Positions 41,375 to 48,349 of a stretch of DNA of 64,000 nucleotides are shown here, in pieces. Made by a program: the position numbers and the translations under genes. The stretch covers positions 1,736,001 to 1,800,000 of the forward strand of contig NZ_CP053642.1 of NCBI RefSeq assembly GCF_013177295.1. The letters run 5' to 3'. Under the pieces are notes generated by a model, which made no database searches, had not been told where the DNA came from, and saw only the letters and a list, made by a program, of their open reading frames with translations. This stretch comes from Actinomyces marmotae (lineage in GTDB: Bacteria > Actinomycetota > Actinomycetes > Actinomycetales > Actinomycetaceae). Numbering within the stretch: position 1 is the first letter of the stretch; each line of letters starts with the position of its first letter.

Positions 41375-42820
41375 TCATTCGTGGGTGACGACGGTGGTAC
41401 CGATCTCGACGAAGTCGTAGAACCAGCGGGCCTCCTCCACGGGAGCGTTGACGCAGCCGTGGCTGACCTGGCCGGAGTCGTAGCCGAAATCGGTGGCCCA
41501 GGGGGCGCCGTGGATGGCGAAGTTGCCATCCCAGTAGGCGATCCAGGGGACGGCCTTCTGGCAGTAGGGGAAGTCGGGGGCGCAGCCGAGGTCCTGGGAC
41601 TCGTTCTTGAGGTAGACGTGGTGGGTGCCGAGCTTGGTGGCCCACTCGCCGGATTCCTCGCCGTGGTTGATGTTGACGGGTCCGTGGACGACGGTGGTGC
41701 CGACGTAGGCGGTCATCGTGTCGTCGGTGAGGTTGACGTCGACCCATTTCTCGCCGTCGGCGGCCTGGTAGGCGAAGCGCTCGGGGCCCGATGGGACGGC
41801 GCGGGTCCGGGCGGAGGGGGCGACGGGCTCGGAGGCGAGGGCCCCGGAGTAATCGGTCCCGGATCTCAGGGAGGAGACGATGCCGTCGGTGATCTGCTGA
41901 GCGTTGGTGGTGCGCGTTCCGGGCCGGCCGGGGCGGGCCAGGCCGAGGTCGTTGCCGGCGGCGTCGACGTTGGTGATCTGAGGGACCGGCGCCTTGTCCA
42001 CCTCGGCGGCGCGGGCGTCCACCCAGGCGCGGACCTTGGCGGGGTCGATCCGGGCCGTCATCCCCTCATCGGTGGCGGTGGTGGTGACCCAGGAGGCCTT
42101 CTCCGCGGTGGTCGCTGTCCAGGAGGAGCCGGCGCCGGTGAGGATGACGGCGCCGGAGATGAGCGCGTTGGCCTCGGTGACGGCGGTTTTGGCGTGGGAG
42201 GTGGTGGTCGGGGCCTCCTGCGGGGCCGCGGCCACGGTGATGTCGCCGCCGCTCAGCGAGCGGGCGGAGGTGGTCAGGGAGGCGCGGATGGCGGCGCCGT
42301 CAACGCCGGTGCCGGATGAGTCGGGGACGACCTCGAAGGCGGTCCCGTCGGCGCTGAGCTGGATCCGCGCGGGCACGGGGGCGGTGCCGGCCAGGGCCTG
42401 TGCGGAGGCGAGGAAGCCGGCGAAGGCGTCCTCGTCGAGGGTAACCGCGGGGATGACCTCGCGGGGCCCGATGATCGATCGCAGGGTGGGGCCGAAGGAG
42501 CCCGCGCCGGCGACGGCGGCCCTGGCGGTGGCGTCGGCGTCGAGGACGACCCCGGCCTGGGCGAGGGTAGCCGTCTGGCTGCTGCCCCCGACGCGGATGG
42601 TCACCTGGGCCTCGTTGAAGCGGTTGGAGACAAGGCCGACGATCTGGTCTCGGTCGAGGCCGCTGACGTCCTGCCCCGCGACGGTGGTGCCGGGCAGGGC
42701 GACGTCGTCGTGGGCGCGCGCGTAGCCGCCGACCATCGCGGCCCCACTGAGCACGAGCGCGCAGGAGGGGACGATCTGCCACCACCCCGGCCTTCGCCTA
42801 TTCCTCGCGCCATGCCGCAT
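41375..42820 (-). CDS. L,D-transpeptidase with YkuD domain, membrane-anchored
   Basis: Makes 3-3 cross-links in peptidoglycan or attaches proteins to it, outside the membrane. The 481-residue protein has an Arg-rich start and one membrane segment (about residues 14-34), then two repeats of the PG-binding/VanW-type domain (FNEAQVTIRVGGSSQTATLA and the second half). The C-terminal YkuD domain carries IHGAPWATDFGYD and the catalytic SHGCVNAP (His, Gly, Cys). The ATG at 42818-42820 has no Shine-Dalgarno, but TATCCT lies 6 nt upstream, suggesting a leaderless transcript. All catalytic residues are present. Confidence 0.92.
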   Translation of the reverse strand: MRHGARNRRRPGWWQIVPSCALVLSGAAMVGGYARAHDDVALPGTTVAGQDVSGLDRDQIVGLVSNRFNEAQVTIRVGGSSQTATLAQAGVVLDADATARAAVAGAGSFGPTLRSIIGPREVIPAVTLDEDAFAGFLASAQALAGTAPVPARIQLSADGTAFEVVPDSSGTGVDGAAIRASLTTSARSLSGGDITVAAAPQEAPTTTSHAKTAVTEANALISGAVILTGAGSSWTATTAEKASWVTTTATDEGMTARIDPAKVRAWVDARAAEVDKAPVPQITNVDAAGNDLGLARPGRPGTRTTNAQQITDGIVSSLRSGTDYSGALASEPVAPSARTRAVPSGPERFAYQAADGEKWVDVNLTDDTMTAYVGTTVVHGPVNINHGEESGEWATKLGTHHVYLKNESQDLGCAPDFPYCQKAVPWIAYWDGNFAIHGAPWATDFGYDSGQVSHGCVNAPVEEARWFYDFVEIGTTVVTHE

Positions 42821-42826
42821 GACGAA

Positions 42827-42832
42827 AGGATA
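42827..42832 (-). promoter_or_regulatory. Possible -10 of leaderless L,D-transpeptidase gene
   Basis: Minus-strand TATCCT followed by 6 nt and ATG, without a ribosome-binding site. Confidence 0.45.
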
Positions 42833-43012
42833 AACGCCTCGCCCGCACGCACCATATTCGGCCTGCTCAGGGGCCACGGCACGGGGCGCGGCCAGAGGGG
42901 ATGCGGCGGGGAGGGCGCGGGGAGGCGCGAGGCACCGCGGGGCGCCGGGCCGACGGGCACGGCGAAACGCCGCGGAGCGCCGGGCCGACGGGGAGGCCGC
43001 GGGGCGCCGAGC

Positions 43013-43052
43013 CGGCGGGGCGGCGGGGCGGCGGGGCGGCGGGGCGGCGGGG
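43013..43052. repeat. Five tandem CGGCGGGG octamers in a GC-rich non-coding stretch
   Basis: CGGCGGGG is repeated five times without change. The surrounding 42833-43279 has no convincing gene: it holds further GGGCGCCGGGCCGACGG-type imperfect repeats at 42930-43010 and a more mixed segment (43190-43220, GGTTAACTTAGG and TACTCT) next to the CRISPR array that could be a plus-strand promoter. Confidence 0.75.
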
Positions 43053-43279
43053 CGCGGGCGGCCTGGTCGAGGGTGAATCGTGGCTCGCGTGTGGAACGCG
43101 CTCGCCACCTGGCTTGAGTGCTTGGCGGCGATCCTCGCCGGGTGAGAAGCGAGCCCGAAGTGCCCCACGCCTCTCCTCCGCTCCCAACCCGGTTAACTTA
43201 GGGCCAGGCCCGGGTACTCTCGAAGCGAGGGCGGCAGCCAGCCCCCATTGGGCGACACGCCCCGGGCAGGCCAGCCGCT

Positions 43280-44284
43280 CCTCAACCCCCGCCTACACGG
43301 GCTGGACCACGCCCGCCCCTGGGGATGGTCCGAGGCCGGGCCTCAACCCCCGCCTACACGGGCTGGACCCACCCGCTCCCTGGAGCCGGCCCTTCCATGT
43401 CCCTCAACCCCCGCCTACACGGGCTGGACTTCGTCTCCCACCCGCTGGTGAGGTCGGCGGACCCTCAACCCCCGCCTACACGGGCTGGACTTCTCCTTAC
43501 AGGTTGCGGATCGGGTTGGCATGCCTCAACCCCCGCCTACACGGGCTGGACGGACCTGTGGCGCGGGCGCATGACCTGCCGCCGCCTCAACCCCCGCCTA
43601 CACGGGCTGGACCGTGTACTGGCTACCGGCCTTCTCAACGATCCCCCCTCAACCCCCGCCTACACGGGCTGGACGCCCGCTTGATCGCGGCTTTGCGTCC
43701 CATGTCCCCTCAACCCCCGCCTACACGGGCTGGACGCCATAGGAGTACCCGACATCAACATCTGCATCCCTCAACCCCCGCCTACACGGGCTGGACTTGG
43801 ACCGGCAGTTCTCCGAGGTTCTGGAGGACCCTCAACCCCCGCCTACACGGGCTGGACATGGTGCGGGCGTTTTGTCCTAAGGGCGGGAAGCCTCAACCCC
43901 CGCCTACACGGGCTGGACTGGCGGCGTGTTTGGAGTGCTGATGCACAGCGGCCTCAACCCCCGCCTACACGGGCTGGACGGCGCCAGTAGTGGCGGTCAG
44001 ACCGGCCAGAAGCCTCAACCCCCGCCTACACGGGCTGGACGACGCGATGTTGGCCGCGATGAAACTGGTGACCCCTCAACCCCCGCCTACACGGGCTGGA
44101 CTCCGGCTCATGGGCTCTGTTGCCGACACGGTCACCTCAACCCCCGCCTACACGGGCTGGACGCAGTTGCGACCGGGTTTTCATAGAAGAATTCCCCTCA
44201 ACCCCCGCCTACACGGGCTGGACTGCCAGGTCATACTCATCCTGGCAGTATCGCCACCTCAACCCCCGCCTACACGGGCTGGAC
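43280..44284 (-). CRISPR. CRISPR array, 17 identical 28-bp repeats, 16 spacers
   Basis: The repeat on the plus strand is CCTCAACCCCCGCCTACACG followed by GGCTGGAC (28 bp). All 17 copies are identical, including both end copies. Spacers are 33 bp, except the sixth which is 34, so the period is 61 bp as in type I-E. Read on the minus strand, the repeat has a CCCG/CGGG stem followed by exactly 8 nt, GGTTGAGG, like the 8-nt crRNA handle left by Cas6e. This favours transcription in the same direction as the cas operon. Only 32 nt separate the array from the csb2 stop, so there is no room for a leader on that side. Strand assignment is inference. Confidence 0.97.
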
Positions 44285-44295
44285 ACTTGGGAATC

Positions 44296-44309
44296 CGCGG
44301 AATTCCGCG
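44296..44309. other. 14-bp perfect palindrome between array and csb2
   Basis: CGCGGAATTCCGCG lies in the 32-nt gap between the last repeat and the csb2 stop codon. It might be a weak terminator or a protein site; nothing more can be said. Confidence 0.4.
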
Positions 44310-44316
44310 TCCCTGG

Positions 44317-45627
44317 TCATCCGGAGGGCCGTCGTGGATTCACTGCGACGGCGGCGCCCACCGGCATCATCATGACATCTCCCAGGACGAGCGGTGTCGA
44401 CGGACTCCCTTTGACCACCATTGTCACATGCCTGCTGGTCCCGAGCTCGTCCGCGGGCACACCGATCTCCCCGACCGGGTCGTCGTGCAGCACGGCCTCG
44501 AGCACCCGGCACCCGCTCCGCGCCGCAGCGGCGATGACGGCCTCCTCAAGGCGGTCACGATCCACATCGGTCGGCACGAGTGTCGTCCACCGCTCGCCCC
44601 CGGAGCACAGCGCGCGCATCACACGAGGCAACGAGGTCATGGACCCAGGCTCAGCAGCCCCCATCCTGGCCACGCCCCCACGAGTCGCCACCGACAAGAC
44701 AGAAGCTCGCTCCCCGCCACGCACGAGCACGGCACGCAGCACCTGAAGCCGGTCGCGGCCACGCCCATCGGCGCCGAGCACCGGCAGCATCCACTCGACC
44801 CGCCCAAGCGCGTCACGCACCTGCCCCAGCACTAGCGGCGCGTCCGCGGCTAGAACGTGGGCTTCCCGCACCCGGTACAGCACGGCCCCCTCAAGAAGCC
44901 GACGGGCCAGTCGCGGCACGACCACATCGCCAGCAACGGCACCGTCCCACTGGTATCGCGCCGTCGGGCGCACAGCGAGTGACGGGTGCGCCCCGGTGAA
45001 CCGGCTGCGCCGCCTCTGCTCCTCCCGGTCGTTGAGCGCGCGCAGGAGCTCCGGCGACCCTACCCGCAACTCCACCGGCCCATGGGAGTCCGGCTCCCAG
45101 CGCTCATGGTCGGCAGGCGCCTCGGCCTCGCCGCGAACGACGGTGAGCACCACGGGAGACGTCGGCCTGCCGAGGTACTCCACGCGGGAGGCCACCTCCT
45201 GCAGAATCCGCATATCATCCTCACCAACAGGCCCATGATCGGGAAATACCCACCGGACGACGTCGTCCTGGCCAGTGCCCACGAGGGTCCCGCGCTCCGG
45301 CGCCTTGCTCACGTTCTCCATGAAGGAATAGGTCGGCGACACGTCCCAGCATGGATCGTCATCGGAGAGGTCCACATTGTCGTTGGCCGGCACCCAGCGG
45401 CGGAAGCCCACGTCTCGAGCGCCGCTGGCAGGCGTTGTTACCACGGGCGGCGCCAAGGAGAACAAGGACTCCACCTGCGCGATTCCGACCGCGCCCCGAT
45501 GAGCGGCCGCCAACAGCGCGCTGAGCAACCGCGCGGGGGCGGGCGGCCATTCCGGTCCGCCGTCGGCGCCGTGGGCGTTGAACTCCCCCATCGGGAAGCG
45601 CGCCTCAATGGTCAGGGCGACCATCAC
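44317..45627 (-). CDS. csb2: Type I-G (I-U) Cascade protein Csb2, Cas5 group
   Basis: RAMP-superfamily subunit of 436 residues expected to bind the crRNA 5' handle. It begins VALTIEARFPMGEFNAHGAD, with the Gly/Trp segment EWPPAPARLLSALLAAAHRG typical of GSU0054/Csb2 proteins, and has a central WVFPDHGPVGEDD segment. Canonical Csb2 proteins are Cas5-Cas6 fusions; here a separate Cas6e-like gene is present, so the C-terminal part (from about 290) may be non-catalytic or divergent. GTG at 45627 or ATG at 45624 can start it; both overlap the csb1 stop. It is the last cas gene, next to the array. Confidence 0.78.
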   Translation of the reverse strand: MMVALTIEARFPMGEFNAHGADGGPEWPPAPARLLSALLAAAHRGAVGIAQVESLFSLAPPVVTTPASGARDVGFRRWVPANDNVDLSDDDPCWDVSPTYSFMENVSKAPERGTLVGTGQDDVVRWVFPDHGPVGEDDMRILQEVASRVEYLGRPTSPVVLTVVRGEAEAPADHERWEPDSHGPVELRVGSPELLRALNDREEQRRRSRFTGAHPSLAVRPTARYQWDGAVAGDVVVPRLARRLLEGAVLYRVREAHVLAADAPLVLGQVRDALGRVEWMLPVLGADGRGRDRLQVLRAVLVRGGERASVLSVATRGGVARMGAAEPGSMTSLPRVMRALCSGGERWTTLVPTDVDRDRLEEAVIAAAARSGCRVLEAVLHDDPVGEIGVPADELGTSRHVTMVVKGSPSTPLVLGDVMMMPVGAAVAVNPRRPSG

Positions 45628-46811
45628 TCGGCGCCTGCGACCAGGTTGAGGACCTTGCCGAGCGGGGACTCCGGGCGAATCGTGACCTCACGGGGGCCGG
45701 CCCAGCCGATCTCCGCACCGATTTCGCGGACCAACTCGGCGAGGGTCTCGACATCAGGGAGTTCGAGTGGCTCTCGCCCCGCTCCCTGCCGAACCACCTC
45801 GGCGGTGAGCGGTGAGAGGAGGCACAGCTCGGTACCAGCGCGCAGGGCGAGGTTCTCCTGGAGCAGCGTGTACAGCAGGAGCGGGAGCGCCGCGCTGAGA
45901 ACCCGGGCGGCTCCACCGTCGGCCTTGTCGAAACCGAAGGAGCGCAGCCCCATCAGGGAGAGGAAGGCGCGACTCTCGATAGACTCGTACGTCAGGTCCG
46001 ACGGCGACTCAGACTCAGCCCTGACACCCGGCGGGAGCGAACCGAGGCCGACCTCGGAGAGTTTCGCATCACCGATGGTCGTGTCCTTGCCGACGGCGCT
46101 GAACAGGGGGTCTGTCTTGCCGGCCATCCGCCGCCGCTCGCGCACGCCGATGGCGATGATCTCAGCGGTGAACAGCCGGGCGGAGCGGCTCGCCACGGGA
46201 TCCATGACGTAGTGTCCGAGGTAGTCATCAAGCACGTCCCCGAGAGCGTCCTTATCATTCTTCTTCGCCTTCTCCGCGCCCTTCTTCTTCGCTACCTTCT
46301 CGGAGCGGACCGTGTGAGAGTGCCACCAGCCGAAGGGGATCGCCGTCGGGAAGCCGACGATGAGCGCGTCCGCGTTCTTCCGGGACCCGTCCCGTATCCC
46401 GTCGAAGTCGATGCCGGCCTCGATGAGTTCGTTGCGCGCGAGCCTCCACGTGGCGTCCGCCTGACGGTGTGAGAGCGCCACGGAGGTGGTGAGGACCTTC
46501 CCTTCCTCGTCGATGAAGGTCACCAGCGGGTAGCCGAGGTGGTCCGCGAGCGCGTTTCCGCGGAAGGGGCCGGCGAGCAGCACCTCGCAGCGGGAGGCCA
46601 CAGAGCCCCAGGTGTCAATGGTGGCGGCGTCCTTGCCATCTTCGGTGGTGAAGATGCCGACGACCTCGCCGCCGGCGCGGATCGTGCCGGCGGGGGGCGT
46701 GACCGTGCGCCCGATGAGGGACTCGTACTGGCCGGTGAGGCTGATGCCGGCGACGTTGGGCGCGTCGATGAGCGTTTGGAGGGTGGCGCGGAACTCGGTG
46801 GCGGTGGTCAT
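45624..46811 (-). CDS. csb1: Type I-G (I-U) backbone subunit Csb1, Cas7 group
   Basis: A 395-residue Cas7-like RAMP that would polymerise along the crRNA. The family features of GSU0053/Csb1 are visible: VAGISLTGQYESLIGRTV and PAGTIRAGGEVVGIFTTEDG near the N-terminus, then TWGSVASRCEVLLAGPFRGN, ALIVGFPTAIPFGWWHSH and SLMGLRSFGFDKAD. A Lys/Glu-rich loop (KKKGAEKAKKNDKD) probably forms the finger region. The ATG at 46809-46811 has GGAGAA upstream and is 46 nt after the Cas6e-like gene, the only real gap inside the operon. Confidence 0.85.
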   Translation of the reverse strand: MTTATEFRATLQTLIDAPNVAGISLTGQYESLIGRTVTPPAGTIRAGGEVVGIFTTEDGKDAATIDTWGSVASRCEVLLAGPFRGNALADHLGYPLVTFIDEEGKVLTTSVALSHRQADATWRLARNELIEAGIDFDGIRDGSRKNADALIVGFPTAIPFGWWHSHTVRSEKVAKKKGAEKAKKNDKDALGDVLDDYLGHYVMDPVASRSARLFTAEIIAIGVRERRRMAGKTDPLFSAVGKDTTIGDAKLSEVGLGSLPPGVRAESESPSDLTYESIESRAFLSLMGLRSFGFDKADGGAARVLSAALPLLLYTLLQENLALRAGTELCLLSPLTAEVVRQGAGREPLELPDVETLAELVREIGAEIGWAGPREVTIRPESPLGKVLNLVAGAE

Positions 46812-46857
46812 GGGTTCTCCTTAGGCACGAGGGGGGTGGTGGCGGCGCGGGCAGGGG

Positions 46858-47445
46858 TCACAGGACGAGCGGCAGGCCGTACCCATAGGCCTTGCCGCGA
46901 CCGATTCCGCGCGTGTAGGCGCTGGCGTCCTCAACGGTGGTGAGGGTTGCGGTGACGTCGCGCAGCGTGAAGGAGGTGGGCTTGGTACCACGGGGGCCGC
47001 GAGCGTCCCCGAAGGTCCAGCGCGGCGAGACTTTGAGATCACCGGCCTGCAGGCCGTGGCGCAGGAGCAGTGCGTGAGCCCAGTCCTCCGCCTCCTCGTC
47101 CCCGACGAAGCGCGTGATGGTGCGGCCTCGCTCGTCCTCGTGTCGCTTCTCGGCGACCACGCGCGCGGTGATGCGCTGGCCGACGGCGAGGGCGTCCGGA
47201 GCCTCGACCAGGACCGCGCCGCTGACGGGCGCCCGCGTGCGGTAGCGGATGGTGAGGTTGCCGGGGCTGCCGCCCAGCTCGGTCGGCAGGGCCAGGCGGT
47301 AAAGCACCCCGAGGTCGGCTCGGATGGCACGAGAGGCGCCACGCAGGTCCGGCAGGTGGCCCATGGCGAGCCTGTGGACCTGCTCGGGGCCGGTGAGGTG
47401 CTGGAGTGCTTGGGTAAGGGGGAGGGTGACGAGTTGGTCAGGCAT
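46858..47445 (-). CDS. Cas6e-like crRNA-processing endoribonuclease
   Basis: A 195-residue RAMP protein similar to Cas6e/Cse3 of type I-E. The N-terminal part has PEQVHRLAMGHLPDLRGASR, followed by RADLGVLYRLALP, the Arg/His-containing helix and strand of Cas6e. The C-terminus ends in the glycine-rich loop YTRGIGRGKAYGYGLPLVL, the hallmark of this family. It would cut the repeat RNA 3' of the small stem, leaving the 8-nt handle seen in the minus-strand repeat. The ATG at 47443-47445 overlaps the preceding gene by 8 nt. A stand-alone Cas6e-like enzyme is not part of the canonical I-G gene set, in which processing is assigned to Csb2. Confidence 0.75.
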   Translation of the reverse strand: MPDQLVTLPLTQALQHLTGPEQVHRLAMGHLPDLRGASRAIRADLGVLYRLALPTELGGSPGNLTIRYRTRAPVSGAVLVEAPDALAVGQRITARVVAEKRHEDERGRTITRFVGDEEAEDWAHALLLRHGLQAGDLKVSPRWTFGDARGPRGTKPTSFTLRDVTATLTTVEDASAYTRGIGRGKAYGYGLPLVL

Positions 47446-48349
47446 TGGGGCTTCCTCGATGGGACGCGGGGGTGACAGGGTGCGCGGGCTTGAGGGCGGA
47501 GATCGACGCGCGCCCGCCCTCAGAGACGATCGGCGCCTCGTACCGCGGCCAGGCCAGTGAGCGCGGTGGCGCCGCGCTGAGGTCGAGCAGCCCGGCGAGA
47601 TCCAGGGGCACTGGGTTGAGGACCCAGGCGAGGGCCTTGTCCCCGGCCGCTGGATCGAATGGGCGCTGCGCGGGCGACAGGAGCAACTGCCCTGTGAAGG
47701 CGAGCAGGTCCACGAGGGGCTGGATGTCAACGCGCTCTGATCCGGAGGCGACGCGCGGGGGCGTGACCGGCGCGGAGAAGCGCAGACCCGGCTTGCTGGA
47801 GGCGATGGACAGTCCTCCGTCGAGGAGCCGGCCGATCTCGACCGCAGCCCTGGCTCTCGCCCCGTCCGCGTCCTCGACCTCGAGCAACCGCCACGTCTCC
47901 TGGACGATATTCGCCGTATAACTTCGGCCGGAGAGCATCGTGAGCGCCGAGGACACGACCTTGAGGTCTCCGTCTTGGATCTTGCCCTTCTTATCCTCAC
48001 CTGTCGCGGCGGCGTTGAAGACGGCCAGGATGCTGGTGGTCGGGAGGCGTCCGGCCTGCTCGACGGCGCGCCATTCGGCCTCCGTCTTCGGGTTGACGGC
48101 GGAGCGCTTGGGCACGGTCGTCTTGATCCCGGCCAGCAACCCATCGCCCAAACCCCAGGTCCGTTCCACGAGGCCGCGCGCGGCTGTGACGCCCAGGGCG
48201 TCATCGTCGCCGTCCCACGTCAGGTGGGCGATGGCATCGGCGTCGAATCTGAGACGGGCCCCGGGCAGGAGGGAGACGAGCCCCCACAGGGCGAGGACAT
48301 GCGCGCCATCGCGCCCGGACAGTACCCGGATCACGCGGTCAGTGCTCAC
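47438..48349 (-). CDS. Csb3/Cas8-like subunit of the CRISPR effector (tentative)
   Basis: A 303-residue protein between cas3 and the Cas6e-like gene. Visible segments are HVLALWGLVSLLPGARLRFD, GDGLLAGIKTTVPKRSAVNP, a middle part with GRSYTANIVQETWRLLEVED and a C-terminal PARYEAP-like strand (LAWPRYEAPIVSEGGRASIS). I recognise no catalytic motif. By position and size it fits the Csb3 family reported in I-U loci of Actinobacteria, the presumed large-subunit (Cas8) substitute where Csx17 is missing. The GTG start at 48347-48349 has AAGGAG upstream and overlaps cas3 by 11 nt. The family assignment is inferred from context and is uncertain. Confidence 0.55.
   Translation of the reverse strand: MSTDRVIRVLSGRDGAHVLALWGLVSLLPGARLRFDADAIAHLTWDGDDDALGVTAARGLVERTWGLGDGLLAGIKTTVPKRSAVNPKTEAEWRAVEQAGRLPTTSILAVFNAAATGEDKKGKIQDGDLKVVSSALTMLSGRSYTANIVQETWRLLEVEDADGARARAAVEIGRLLDGGLSIASSKPGLRFSAPVTPPRVASGSERVDIQPLVDLLAFTGQLLLSPAQRPFDPAAGDKALAWVLNPVPLDLAGLLDLSAAPPRSLAWPRYEAPIVSEGGRASISALKPAHPVTPASHRGSPNA

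Noticed and set aside
43280..44284. Assigning the locus to type I-E from repeat and spacer length
   Set aside because: Cas7 and Cas5 are Csb1/Csb2 type, Cas3 has a C-terminal HD, and cse1/cse2 are absent.
44285..44316. A degenerate 18th repeat after the array
   Set aside because: The 32 nt contain no CTCAACCCCCG-like sequence.
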